NCBI GenBank assembly: GCA_009760855.2
Contig: WPIO01000064.1
Location: forward strand, 1,627,501-1,691,500
From: Cristatella mucedo
Taxonomy: Eukaryota > Bryozoa > Phylactolaemata > Cristatellidae
Length of the DNA stretch: 64,000 nt
Direction: 5' to 3'
Part shown: piece after piece, positions 31,675-44,113 of the stretch
How positions within the stretch are numbered: position 1 is the stretch's first letter
How the letters are laid out: each line of letters begins with the position of its first letter
Notes under the pieces: generated by a model
Told to the model about the DNA's origin: nothing
Database searches by the model: none
What the model saw: only the letters and a program-made list of their open reading frames with translations
Program-made: the position numbers and the translations under genes

Positions 31675-33345
31675 CACGCGATAGCTAGTGACCGTCGTGG
31701 CGGATATGGGCCCAGAAAATCTCTAAATATATCATTGGTAGGGCAGTTCTTCGTTGAAATTCACCGATAGTGTACGTTCACGCGATACCCAACACCCTTT
31801 CTGCCCACAAGAAGCCGGCTGGTCGACTCCTGAACGGAGAGCCTAGCAAGTGACAACCATAAAAAATGCGGCAAGTGGCTGGCAAACACGCAGCGAGAAG
31901 TCAAAGAAAGCACACGTTGACTAGCGGCAGATAGAAAACTTTCTCACTGGCATGGAGGCTACCTAACTACCGCTCGGAGGAGGCAATCAAAGCACAGCCT
32001 CTGGCGACCAGCCGGCTACGCAGGCCGCCAGCTTTAATGCATCGCTGGGGCATGCAGCCCGTGCTCTTTTCCCATGACCAGGGATTAGGCAGCCGCCTCC
32101 TCTCTCCGCCACTTGACTGTCTAGTGTCTCGATTGCATTGACGGCTGCTCCTACGTAACCGGCTCTAATCGTCGCAATAGCAGTCCTAGCTGCACTAACC
32201 AATGTCGTAGATGCACCTACCGGCGTCGGCTTCGCAGCGCTAACTGGCGTCGCAGCGCCGATCGGCGTAGCAGCACTAGCCGGCTTAATGGCGCTTGGCG
32301 GCGTCGCAGCGCTTGGAGGCGTCGTAGTCTTTCGCTGTCGGTCACTGGCGCCGTTGTGGGTGGCGACCCCCACACACTGTCTCAGTTACCACTTACTACT
32401 GCTACCACTTACCAGTTACCACTGCTGCCTTTTTGCTGACGTCCGTTGTCGTCTGGCAGGCAGCCGTTTCGTGGACCGCTGCCGTCTTGCATACATTTCG
32501 TCTACCAGTGCCTTCTCGTCCGCAACCTAGTGTATTTCCGTTTCGCGGACCAGCGTTCTCTCGTCCACCGCCTCGTGGACCGCTTGCGCCTGGCATACTG
32601 TCTCGCCTGCCGCCACCGGCTGCTACCTCGCACGGGGCTCCTCCGCCGTCGCCTCCAGCTGCTGCCGCTCTGGTACCACCCTGACAGGCACTTGCGGCAC
32701 AGACACGTTAGACAGCAAAAAATTCGTCTCATTACTAAACCTGGTATCGAAACTGGTAAAGATATGGGCTGAGCTGGAATCTCCACGGCATCATGCAGCA
32801 CACATCAGGCACATAGATAGAAGGAGAAAGAATCATCCTGATAAGTGAAGCAATGATATCCTGCAGCAGGAGGTCCGCCGGTCTTCGCGGTGCTACCTCC
32901 ATCTTTAGTAGGGCATAACACTAACCCGAAGGATGCTTACGAGAATTCCTTTCGTCGTCACTCACCTGAAATTGGTTTGTAATTGCACATCCTCTTAGCA
33001 ATTGCAGCAAACGTAATCTGCTTACGTCTGCTCCCCGAATGCCGGTGGAGCTCTCATATCAGATCCTCGAGGTGTTCCACTTAGCATGAAACTCTTAATC
33101 TCATCCTCGTCGCCACTTTTAAGTTTGTGCGAGCAGTCGCACACAGAAAAAAAGTTCGACAATGCGGCAGGAATGTGTGTGAATGTACGCAGGAAGCCAT
33201 GCGATAGATAGCTCATGACCGTCATGACTGACCCCTGCACCGGAGAATCTCGGAGTACATTATTAGGTCCGCTGCTCTTCATCGACTTCCGCCGACGTCG
33301 TACGCTCACACGGTACAGCGAACCCAACACATGTCTTCTTGATAT
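31675..33345. mobile_element. Possible LTR-type element bounded by diverged direct repeats
   Basis: The segments 31675-31805 and 33190-33340 are co-linear (GCAGGAAGCCATGCGATAG type start, GTACGTTCACGCGATACCC type end) but diverged. Between them lies a GC-rich stretch with proline/alanine-rich frames on both strands (32219-32330 minus, 32520-32680 plus) and no recognised domain. It could be a gag-only or non-autonomous LTR element; that is inference only. Confidence 0.35.
32219..32330 (-). repeat. Degenerate GC-rich tandem repeat encoding SAATP-like peptides
   Basis: Units such as GGCGTCGCAGCGC recur about every 18-24 bp. On the minus strand they read PPSAATPPSAIKPASAATP and similar. Confidence 0.55.
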
Positions 33346-33519
33346 CACGGGATGCTTTCTAATAACAGCTATTTACTCCAGCCAGAAGCTGCTCCATAGC
33401 CCTCTAGTTGGTTGCTCCGAGGCATCGCGAGAAACTGGCAATAAGTATGTGCCATTCACTCGGGTTCCGGTGGATTTTTATTTCAATAATATAAAACTCT
33501 GGGTGAATTAATCGAAATT

Positions 33520-33640
33520 TGCTAGTTTCAAGTACGCCACGTGGCTCGAGCCCACGACCATATTCATCAATTAAATTCACATTAACCTTGGCTCGAATCG
33601 AAAACCTTAACCAGTGGGCCAAGCCAACCCGGCGAATAGT
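33520..33640 (-). mobile_element. SINE-2-related tRNA-like head
   Basis: The reverse complement has TGGCCCACTGG followed by GTCGTGGGCTCGAGCC. The usual tail is not recognisable beyond it. Confidence 0.45.
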
Positions 33641-33829
33641 GGTTTGGCTATTTCCCGCTTAACAATCCAACGCCCAAGTTACGCCGCCTTCCATTCACAT
33701 CGCAAGGCTAGCGACCGACAAGCGGCCAGTTTTATTAACGTCTTGGCAACAAGATCAGTTGCGTGAATAATAACATGGGAGCTAAATAGTACTGCTGAGA
33801 GACCCGAGGTTCATCCGGGCTATCGAGGG

Positions 33830-33970
33830 AGGAATGGGAAATAACAAAAAGTTCACATCCCAGATTGTAAATTCGAGGGTTCGATCCTTTAGTGACCACT
33901 GCAAGCGGTACGATAGTCGTTAAGGCTCTCTATCTAGGCTCTTTAGTCTAGGCTTCAAAATGAGACTGTT
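33830..33970 (+). mobile_element. SINE-1 copy, truncated
   Basis: B box GAGGGTTCGATCC, then CCACTGCAAGCGGTACGATAG and AAATGAGACTG match the SINE-1 body. It ends where the LTR starts. Confidence 0.65.
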
Positions 33971-33973
33971 ATC

Positions 33974-34229
33974 TGTAATGATTAGACGGTTTGCGGATGG
34001 ACAGCACACCGCTATTGGCAGCTGCGTTACGTTTACTTGCAGGACCACATGACAAGCCTGCTCTCCCCTGATTGGTCACGTTATTGTTGCTCCACCCCGA
34101 TAGCTCAGCTATCACCTTCCCTTCAAATAGGAACAGTATCATTCTCAGCATTCTAACCTTCGGACAGGCTTTACCACCTTGCCAGACCTTGCTTTCAACT
34201 GACCTTCGGAGTTGTGCATCTCATTAGCA
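33974..34229 (-). repeat. LTR of gypsy remnant 1
   Basis: TG...CA bounded, 256 bp, directly after the integrase tail in minus orientation. It is related to 6800-7053. No purine tract is recognisable at the inner edge. Confidence 0.65.
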
Positions 34230-35089
34230 ATACATTGAGACTAATCTTGAACTGGAGTTGTACGGTTCGGTTGATGTAGGCAAACGCCAGGACATTCGCG
34301 GTTGCTGACCTGCAGATCGGCGTCAGTCGGTCGAAAATGTCTTCTGTTCCGCCGAAGTGTGCTGCCATTGTCAGTCTGCACCGGCAAACGATCAAGGTGT
34401 ACCCGCTTGAGCGGCCACGTTTGCACTTGTGCTCCAGCTGTTTCTCCATCAGTCCACACGGTGTTGGCCGAATTAAAGAGGTGGAAGTTTGCAGGCAGAA
34501 TAGTGGCGATCGTGGTACGCGCTGTTACGGCTCTTTAGCATTTTTGGTCGTCCGTCGTTAAGTTGCACTTAAGTCCGCTTTGCCGGCCATTGCGATTCAT
34601 TCATTCGACTTTGGCCAAAGGATCGCAGGATCGCAGCAGTCGTCACGTGATCGTGTCGTCACTTGGTGAGCTGTGCTGGGCTGAAGCCTGAAGTGGAGGT
34701 TGAAAGGCGTCGTCCACCTCGGAATCATTAGAGCGAGGCACGGAGCAGGCTGCCTTAAAATAGATTTGGCTGTTTGCACAGCTCCTCAAAATCTTCCGTT
34801 CGCTTATGAAAAAATGTAGGCTGGTCTAAACCCCCGTATCTTGACCCCGTATCGTTTTTCAAAATGACAAAATTCGTGAGATGAAAATGTAGGACCACTT
34901 TTAGACTGCAGTGATTCTGATATGCCTCAGAGAGCAAAAATGGTCTGTAGTTCGGCCACAGCATCTTTGGTCATCGATTTTGATAATGGAGTGATTTCCA
35001 TATATCGGGAGCACGAGGCAATTACAATCACGTGATGTCGCCCCTCGTATTCGAAGAGATCGACCGCGACTTGCTGCCAAGTGTAGTTT

Positions 35090-35366
35090 GGTTCGCACAT
35101 CAGAGAGCCAGCCAATGAACAACGCCAACAGTTTATGGCACAAGGCACGGAGCCGAAGGACGCAAGGCTCCCTTCGCCCCCTTCTCCCACTCGACTCTCG
35201 CTGTGTCTTGACCGACCCCGGTGGTGAATCCACCATCCGTTCACCAGCGGGTTATCGGCCTGTGTCAACGCCTCATTAGAAACGGACCACAGCTTCGCAC
35301 AGGCCCCTCTCGACGATGCTCCCAACAGCTGTTTAGGAAAGGAGCGGTACCAGCCCGCATGCAATC
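35090..35366 (+). repeat. Repeat R, full-length copy next to integrase
   Basis: Matches 25326-25628 over its length. Its left end lies exactly where gypsy integrase homology begins on the other strand, so it appears inserted in that element. Confidence 0.75.
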
Positions 35367-35584
35367 AAACTACATCAAGGAACACCGGGCAGCGGTTTGG
35401 GATAAGTGGCTAATGCAGTTTTCTTCTCTGGTTGTTTTAACGGAAGCTGAAAGAGTGAAAAAATATCTTAACGTCTTGGCTAATACCTAGCCAAGACTTC
35501 GCAAGACCTTTCGCAGTCCCTAAATTTGGTAATCAGTTGGTGGCCGTTGTGGATTCGCTCCAACAGAAAAACCAGCAGGCTTAG

Positions 35585-35768
<184 letters not shown>

Positions 35769-37084
35769 GTGTGTGTGTGTATGTGTGCGATCGCCTTACA
35801 GTATTATATCATTCAAAACAGAAAGATGGCTACTTATGGCGAAGCTCTTCCGCAAGGTTTCTGGTAGGCCCTGGCTCGATTTAGGCTACCCTTGTTAGCG
35901 TACACTCAATGACAGCCTCTAGTTTCCTGTCGTCAGTGGTAGCCCGCTTTTCTTTGCTCAAGCGAGACACTGAATGCGATGTAGCAACGATGGCTTGCAC
36001 GTAGAGTCGAATTGCTTCGGCTTGGTCGCCTTTCTCGCTTTTACGAAATAGCGCTCTTGACAGCGCATTTGCTATTGCTAGGGTCTTCCCAGGCACACAT
36101 ATGATGCAACGTTAAAATGCATCATTCGCATCAATAAGCATCTAACCAGGATCTGGTCGAGGTCCTCAGTCATCTGTAACGGATTAAGCGGTTTGTGGTC
36201 TGTGCGAAGCTCAAGAAAAGGCAAGCCAACAAGGACTGCCTCAACTTCTCGAACGCCCACACTGCCGCAAGACACTGTTTTTAGATTTGAGCATATCTCG
36301 CTTCTGCGCCTGACAACGTGCGAGATGCGAATGCAGCAGGTCGTTCATCTTGCTCTGCTGATCCACGGCACTTCAGCAGAACGGAGCCTTCACTACAGAT
36401 ACCGGCTTTTATGCTAAGTTTGATAAGTACCGTGCCCAGAGAAGCTTGTCGGATGACGAGACTATTTCTTGCCCCAGCGACTACATGAACTGGCAGCAGA
36501 TAAATCGTTCCTTTCCGCTTTAACCTTGCTTTGAAGTTACCCTTACAGGCCAGGCGGTTGCCAACACTGTGTAGATTTGCAGCTGTACGCTCGAGACAAT
36601 GTGGTTGTAGTAGTCGCGCCTATATGTCAGGGACGGCTACGTCAGTGCCACTATCTATTTTAAGCGGAATTGTTGTTCCATGCCCGAGCAAATCTACTTG
36701 CCAGGGTGCTGATGTATTTATTGACTAGCACTCCTCTGCTACGGGCTTTGAAAGGGCAACTCCTTTGGTGTTCTCCACTCACACTTAACCTCTGGTAAAG
36801 CGATTCGGGCCCATGGAATAGGCTGCCATTTTTATGCTGACGATAACTAGCTGTTATTTTGTCGTTTAAACCGTCGGAATCAGCGGCAGCGACCGATAAA
36901 CTGAATGCTTTCGTGCCAGACATTTCGATCCAAGATGTCTACAAGTTTTCTTTAACTTTAAAACAGCATATTTGCACTGCTGCTCGTAGAAAACCCCTAG
37001 AAGCTAGAGGGGCTAGACGAGAAGACTTCGCTCTTCTAATGATAATGGCGATGATGCTGCTGCTGCTGCCGTGCTCTACCGGGT

Positions 37085-37770
37085 CGGGGTGCTCGGAATC
37101 GAGGTGTCGTCTTTGACAACTGCCTAACTTTTGGATGTGTAATTACAAAGACTGCCTTCACATGCACCCATATGGTCCGATCTCTATCTAAGATTAGGAA
37201 CTGCTTCCACGATGCTTGCAAAACATGTAACTAGCTCACTCGTTATGTCGTTGTAGCTAGATTATTGCAATTCCATTTTGGCTGGGCTACCGAAAAAAGC
37301 CTTTGTGCCTCTGGTGACAGACATGGCTGCAAGGCTTGTAAAGAAATCCCAAAGGTTCGATCATGTGTCTCCATTGCTGATTGAGCTTTGATGGCTCGAC
37401 GGTTGATCGATCGGTGGCGACGGTTGATTAATGGGTACCGAGTAAAGGTCGTTCGCTGATTCGCAAAGGCCCACCGAGGAGTGCCTCCTTCATACTTTGG
37501 TAAAACGTTGCGCCAGTTTCAGCCACCTCGTGCCCTCAAGTCCTACGTGGACAATAAATTAGCTCTTAAATTCCTAAGCTTCAAGAACTTTGGCGACAGG
37601 AGCTTTTGCTCTCTCCTAGACTTTGGAACTCACTTTCACGACTCTTACGTAACGACATCCACTATCCTGCTGCCGACTAAGGCACATTCTTTCCAGCCAT
37701 CCCGAGCTGCAACTTCGACGCTGCCCAAATGCTCGACTGCCGAAAGCCGTTTGGGCTCAGAGCGCACGAT
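37085..37770 (+). mobile_element. LINE family B copy, decayed
   Basis: The frames include GARNRGVVFDNCL, MVRSLSKIRN and KSYVDNKLALKF with FGDRSFCSLLDFGTHFHDS, parallel to 55690-56400. Stops and frameshifts are frequent. Confidence 0.7.
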
Positions 37771-37774
37771 GGAA

Positions 37775-39635
37775 AAGTCTTCTGCGTAAAGCCTACTTAG
37801 TCTTTGTGGAGCTACAGCATTGTGGAGCTATGCATTAGAGAAGGGAGCGACCGCTTAGCCCAAGCAGCGCGAGGGAAGTGGCCACTGTACGGCACGATAA
37901 GACAGGCGACACCATATCGGATGACACGTAATACACTGCATGGCACGACCCGAAGGTTTGGGCGCGTCTGCCCTACATCGGGATTCGCCTCTCAGCTGGG
38001 CAACTAGTTGTGTTTCTAGCCGTTGCTACAGGCCTACGAACGACACTCTCAAAGTGAGAACGCGAAGAAGCAAGCAGGCAACACTTGTGAGGCTTGGACG
38101 GTATGCTCCTCGAGGCCTGCTGCCGCTGCCGGCCGCGTTCTCCAAGAAGAACGCCAGTGCTTCGGGTTGAGCGCTGAGTGCTGAGCTACGGGAATACCCC
38201 AGCTGCGCCAGATTTTAGTTGACCTAAGGAGTTTCGCCTACGGATATATGTGAGTCATCGCCGGATATATGTGAGCCATCGCACATCATTACCCAAGTCT
38301 AAGGGCAGGCTCGGCCCAAATTCCAACCGCATCTCAAAATACAGTCGCCCCGAGCTGCGGAACAGTAATTTGATGCAGACGAATGCCCCTCCCCCAGAAG
38401 ATGGCGGTGCCGCCTCGCTGGTGAAACCTTTCCCGTAATCCTGGAATCGCTGCACTGCAGGGGGATTCTGCAAGCGTCCAGGGAGGGCAGGAAGCGGAAG
38501 CGGCTTCAGATTGGCTCTTCTCGGCCCCTCCGAGCAGCTCAAAGTATTTTTCAAGAGAAGGCCCATCCTCATTCGAAGCAAGGCGCAGCTAAACCGGGAT
38601 GGACCACCGCTTCACTCGGATCAATATCTCGAATAAAGAGCTGCCATTTCTTTTTCGCTGGTCGTACTTTTAGAGTCGCTATACTGGTAATTCTTTTTAA
38701 AGACAATCAGCCCGGCATCCCACCTTCGTCCTGAAGCTCGGACTCTTCAAAGATGAGCACAGACGCGTCTTATCTGTAAGTCTACTGTCGCACGCTGGGC
38801 GTTGCGTCTTCGGGGCACAGCTCCAGGCCTCCTGGAAAATGATGCACAGGAATTAATTTGCACGGGGCTAAACGGCGCTACCGGACGTCGAATCGAAGGA
38901 GCGTAGCTTTACTCTGGGTTAGGTGGACTTTTGGTCCTTTGACTAAAGGCAGCATTCCGCCTTCACACACGGAGGCTAAAAAGAGTTTCTGGAGGCTGTG
39001 AAGGCAGTCCCCGGCCAATAACCCGCCATGATAAAATCTGCATTTACTGCGAGCTCACTTAAGCAAACCTTTCCCGTGCATTCCGTGAGTTGGCTTTACT
39101 GCATCTTCCTTATTTGCATCGCTGTATTACTGTGGCTCCGGTGGCGGCAGCTCTAGTGAAGTCTCCTGGAGGAAACAGAGTGTACGTAAGCATTTAACGA
39201 GACTCTCTGTTCATCCTTTCACACGTACAAATCGCCGAAGATAGATAGGGCGATGCAGCTGCGGTGGGCAACATCTCATACTTCAAAGGCCGGACACTGC
39301 ACCAAGTCAGCTGTCCAGCCACCTGCTGCACGTGGGTTAGTGGCCAAACGCTGCGCTAATTAGAAAAGCAGAAGCAGCAGCCGCACGCAACATCCCATCC
39401 CCCATTGAAAATAGATCTCGTAGTCCACCAGCCTGGCTGGGAAGGGGCGGCCGCCACTACTGGAAAGTCGTTGTAGCCATCGGTTCCCGCGCTCTCCTCT
39501 ACTGCCTGCTCAGGCGGTGGCCCCCGAAGCATAAGTGGTTGCCCATTGGCAGGTTAACGCTTCGGGTTCTTTTGAAATTTTCGGCAAATTGCGTCATTCC
39601 GTCATCGAGATCTCAGGCGCATCTCAGCCAATAGA
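37775..39635. other. Intergenic, GC-richer: no gene recognised
   Basis: It lies downstream, in minus orientation, of gypsy remnant 2 and may hold decayed parts of it, but I could not identify any domain. The open minus-strand frame at 38255-38581 is unassigned. Confidence 0.35.
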
Positions 39636-39639
39636 CCGA

Positions 39640-40640
39640 ATACGGAAAGCAGGATAGCTTTCCCAATGCTAAAATGGCCTTCATAAATGAGCTGCAAAGG
39701 CTGTTGGCGTTATGAACGAGAAATGACCACCACTCCGTTTCGCTTGGACCTGCCATAGAGTAACTGTGTGTTCCTCAATTGTGGGTTCGCTGATAAGAAT
39801 GTCATCAATGTACGCATGAACGCAATGGATGGCCGCAAATGACTCGAAATATTTCGGTGAATCACCTCAGGGGTTGAAGCAATACCATGGGAAGCGAAAA
39901 AATTGAAAGTATCTTAATGGTACGGCGATCGTCGTTAGAAGACTGCTAGCCTTATCTGAGGCCAAATGCATTAACCCAGATACAGCATCCGGCGTACTGA
40001 AGTACTTAGAACAAGCTTGGCTTGAAAAGTCTCCCTCAATCGACTGGACCTGGTAACTTTCGCGTTACCTTGCATTATTTAGTGCCCCTGGGTTCACGGA
40101 GCTATTCTATACCAGGTTTCGTAACTAACAAAATTTTGCTGAACCATTCAGAAGCCACGGTAGCTTTTCCCCAGGGCCGGCAGTTGGTTCAAAGCCGATG
40201 CCTGTATTTTAAAGTAATGCGACGCTCCGCCAGGAAATCGGCTAGGCCGCAGCTTGGTTTTGTGTTCACCGGGCAGGCGTCCTAACCTATTAAAGACACC
40301 AGGGAATCTTCCCTTAGTTAATGGTGGCGGGCCTAGAGTAGCGACCGGCCAAGACCGGTCCTTAGTAATGTCTAATCCTCTGAGGCTAAGCAGGCCTAGG
40401 GGAGCTGACATTTCTTCGTCTGCGGTAGTGAATTTCAGGATTTGCTATCGCCCTTAGCGCAGTACGGGGAACTCATATTGAGCCCATACAGACAGATGTT
40501 TGCCCCATTTTAGTATAGAGTTTTGATCTTCGTCGGTTCGGAGCACCATCACGAAAACAGCAATACGGAGCCCGCGACATTATACTGGAAGTGGCTCCGG
40601 TATCAACGCGCACTTTGAAGTCACAGATAAGAGCAATGAG
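39640..40640 (-). mobile_element. Ty3/gypsy remnant 2 (protease, RT, integrase start)
   Basis: The minus-strand order is protease VRVDTGATSSIMS (about 40615), the PR-RT linker NRLGRLPGEHKTKLRP (about 40270), RT blocks YFSTPDAVSG and the YIDDILISEP catalytic-type motif (about 39810), then LIYEGHFSIGK, which resembles the N-terminal zinc region of integrase (about 39690). RNase H is missing between the last two. Many stops. Confidence 0.75.
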
Positions 40641-41215
40641 ATGAGCATCTCAAGTCACGGCTTTGTCTGTAGCACACGTATATAGTAAAGTGAGAAGGTA
40701 TAGCTAGTTCAGACTCAACGGAGCTGCTGTGGCATTGGCTGTATCTTTGCTCTACTAGTAATGGGTAACGTCGTCATTGCCCCACATATCCCAAGTAAAA
40801 GGGCATACCCACAGCTGGCAGAATCACGTATCAGCCTCCCCGGGCTAATTAACCCTCGAGGGGGGGTGCAAAATAACGATTAATGCCTCATCGACGCATA
40901 GCTAAAATTCGGAACGGCATCTATGTGTAACTTCCGGCAGGCAACTGCTCAGTCATTAGCCGGTAAGTTTGTAGTAAGACAAATTTTGTAAGAATAGCAC
41001 TGTCTTGTTAAGCCACAGGACAGGGCAAATGTGCCATCTGACGCCGTACTTACTTTCTGGCGATGTCTGTCACGCCCACTTAAGGTCAAGGTTTAGCCTC
41101 TCAACGAACAATTCCTGACTGCGGGCGGCGGGTTGATACGGAAGCACGGGACTATAGTGGCAGTCTATTTGTGTTCAGCGATTCGGTCGTTTCTGCTCGC
41201 GCATCGCGACTCCAC
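40641..41215. other. Intergenic: probable decayed gypsy 5' region
   Basis: Upstream of the protease in minus orientation. A CPFTWDMWGNDD stretch could be a damaged zinc knuckle. Nothing firm. Confidence 0.25.
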
Positions 41216-41217
41216 CT

Positions 41218-41475
41218 GAGTAATAATAATAATAATACACTTGATAAAGCGCCCTCTGAGAACTCTTCTTTCTAGGCGCTTTACATTTGCTGCAAAGGAA
41301 ACACGATCGAATGGTTAATGGTATCGTGCTTGATAAACGACATAAATAACCTGGCTACGGGTGACATGCACTAGGTCAGCATGCAAGTGTGGTTAGTGGC
41401 AGCATGCAAAAGTGTCAGCACGCATAAGCACATAAGGGACGAATCGCAGGGATCCACTAGATGTCATAAATGCAC
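41218..41475 (-). mobile_element. LINE family A 3' tail
   Basis: TAATAATAATAATAATAC, then TAAAGCGCCCTCTGAGAAC and TAGGCGCTTTACATTTGC, through GGTGACATGCACTAGGTC to the GATCCACTAGATG boundary. Confidence 0.85.
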
Positions 41476-42828
41476 CTGCTGTAATGATACAGGCCAATCT
41501 AGGGGGCATCGGCTAGAACGGCGCTAACGTCGGCAGGGCTGCCGGCAACTACTTGCCATTAAAAGCAACCGTCAGACGCTGCAGCAAGCTCGCCGTCCGA
41601 TACTGGCGGACGGAACAATCCAGGGTCCAACTCCACGCTTAATCGAGACCCCTAATGGCTGAACGTGCATCGGCTATAGTGGTAGCAACCGAGGCCGTCC
41701 GCCTTAGGTCTGGGAGGGAAGAAGTTTTGCCTCGAGCCGCGTGAAATCCGGCAGCCTCCTACGGGGTCAGGGTCGGGGCAGCGCCCTGCCGATCCCCGTC
41801 TGCCGATCGGCGTCTCGGTCTCGGTCTGCTGCTCGGCCGAGAGTGCATCCAGAGGCTCTTGCAAATAGGAAGGATGCTCGACGGCCGCGAATGGCCAATC
41901 AGCCTATTGTTCGTCTAGGTCGATTACGATTTCGAGCCCTAAAAAGTACTTGTTCACCGTTAAATTCAGGCGCCTGGAGTTTCGCTGTCGAAGCCGGCGA
42001 TTCGGTGGGCAGTCCGTGGCCATACGCGTACGTCTCCGGCAACGGCAGGAAAATGGAAAGCATAGGCAAAGCATTTCGGAAAGGATGGCAAATAAATCTC
42101 ACCTGAAACGGTCGAGAGCCATTCGGTGCGATCGGCGACCCTAGAGCCGGTAGTCGGTTGATCTGTGCTCGGGACGTTCGCTCCGCTCGTGTTCGGCTGC
42201 TATGGGTGCGCTTAATGGTTGCCAGTGGCTGTCTCCGAAGCAAGGCGTCAAAACGCGTGCCGCATTTGTTGCTGGCGATCGCTTGTTGAGTGCCTTGCCG
42301 TTATGCAGAACTCAAGTTATTCGTCGTGCATATTGCTGCGCTTGCTTCAATTCATACGCCAGCGGCTTAACAGAAAGAATACGGACGAGTCTGGCTAACG
42401 ACCCAACGGATTCCCTGCTAGGAGGCACGCTGCAATGCATGCTCGCGTCCCTCTGATATACAAGCATTCCAGTGCCGGCAACAATGAGATGCAAGCTACG
42501 GGCTACCTACAAGCTACTTGTAGCCAACTGCATTTTGTTCAACGCTTCGTTGCACCGGAAGCAGCCGGAAGCCGACCCGCCCAATTTAAGTGCGAATTGC
42601 TCACGTAATACGGTGCCAGAGAAATATCACGAAAGAATCCATGGAAATGGCAATGCTTCAGAGTATCCCATGAGTTAGGGACCTCTTAATCAATAGATTT
42701 CGTCGGTACGGGGTCTAAAGCGACGCGAGCTTGCTGTGTTGGTAACAGAATAGGGTCGCCTCGAGCTTGTGGTTTCAATCGGGTATAACAGGAGGTGGGT
42801 CGTTCAGCGGGGTCTAATCGTATAGTTA
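41476..42828. other. Intergenic: no feature recognised
   Basis: CpG-rich with an open minus-strand frame (41899-42243) rich in Arg and Pro. No domain was recognised. Confidence 0.35.
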
Positions 42829-43004
42829 ATGGTTTTATACGAAATTTTAACAAGCGTAACATGGTTAGAGGTGACATGCACAGGATCAGCATGCAACTAT
42901 GGTTAGTGGCAGAATGCAGAGTGCCAGTACACATAAGCACATAAAGGAAGAATTGCATGGATCCACTAAATGCTGTTATAAATAGGCGCGTTTTTAGCTT
43001 CTTT

Positions 43005-43149
43005 TTATATATAATTATATATAATTCATTTGTATAGCGCCATACTTAATCTCTATTCAGGCGCTTCACATATGCCTCGGGGCTCAAGCCCACTACCTCA
43101 GCCAGACCTTGTTTGGGGCGAGCACATTAACCGATGGACCAATCCATAT
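43005..43149 (-). mobile_element. SINE-2 copy nested in LINE A
   Basis: The reverse complement reads TTGGTCCATCGG (A box), GTAGTGGGCTTGAGCCCC (B box), GAAGCGCCTGAATAGAG and a GCGCTATACAAATGAA tail. Confidence 0.8.
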
Positions 43150-43215
43150 CTTGAAGGTCGTCAAGTCTTGGGATGTCATGAGGTCAGTCAGGAACGAGTT
43201 CTTCTTTAGGAGCAT

Positions 43216-43348
43216 AGTAATAATAATATTAATAATGACAGTAGTAATAATACATTTGTTGTTACGCCCTCAGAGAATACTATCTCATTTAAGGCACTTT
43301 ACATTTGCTGCAAAGGAAGCACGATCGCATGGTTTGTGGTAGCATGCC
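43216..43348 (-). mobile_element. LINE family A tail nested in an older LINE A
   Basis: Begins TAATAATAATATTAATAATG and carries AAGGCACTTTACATTTGCTG. The flanks GAGCATAG and GCATGCCAACTAAAGG rejoin to the expected host sequence. Confidence 0.75.
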
Positions 43349-43774
43349 AACTAAAGGCGCGGTCTCCGAAGGATTGAGGTTTGTACACAGTGTAGGTAAG
43401 CGATCCGATTCAGAAAAGAAGGTGGTACGACGCCTAGCCTGGTGGGGGAGTAGATCTGATAGTTGGGCTGGAGCCAGAGAATAAAGGAACCAAAAAGTGA
43501 GTGACAGAACTTTGAAGTCGATGAGCTGCTGGATTGGGAGCCAGTGCAGGTCGGCGAGAAGTGGTGTGATGTAGCAACTGCGCCGCTCACAACAGACGAG
43601 CCTAGCTGCAGAGTTTTGCACCAGTTATAAGCGCCTGATTGCACAGGCCGGTAGACGAGCAAGCAGTGAGTTGCAGAAGTCGAGATGGGATGATACAAAT
43701 GGATGACCAATGTGGACGTAGTATCCCTATCTAAGCAAGTCCTAATGCTAGCAATGCTGTGTCTTTAGACTAGA

Positions 43775-43925
43775 AGACTGTAAGAACCTGTGCTACATTC
43801 TGCTGCTTGCGGATGTTACTACCAAACATTTGGTAACGGTTTCTATACAGCATCTATAAAGTGCCCAGAAAGAGATTCGGCTCTCTGAGGGTGCTATTCA
43901 AATGTGTTATTTATTTATTATATTA
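43775..43925 (+). mobile_element. LINE family A-type 3' tail, subfamily
   Basis: AAGTGCCCAGAAAGAGATTC, GAGGGTGCTATTCAAATG and TTATTTATTTATT. The upstream part (TACATTCTGCTGCTTGCGG) differs from standard copies and resembles 48770-48850. Confidence 0.65.
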
Positions 43926-44113
43926 GCAAGCGCCTGCCCTACCTTTTATGCCTGGTGGGCAGGGTCAACACGTGCGAAGGGGTGACAACTATTTGACTCC
44001 ACCCTTCCCTGGATGTTTGGCGTTAATCGGTTTGAATAAGTTGACCAAAGGTCCCTGCAGCTAGATCCCCACCACCACCACCACCCCACCCCTAAGCCTA
44101 GCTAGCCCACGCC

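Larger units (their letters stand above)
42830..43765 (-). mobile_element. LINE family A 3' half, with two nested insertions
   Basis: The host LINE runs 42830-43004, 43150-43215 and 43349-43765 with continuous homology to 16100-16740. A SINE-2 fills 43005-43149 and another LINE A tail fills 43216-43348. RT blocks on the minus strand include NSAARLVCCERRS, LHWLPIQQLIDFKVLSLTF and LAPAQLSDLL. Confidence 0.82.
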
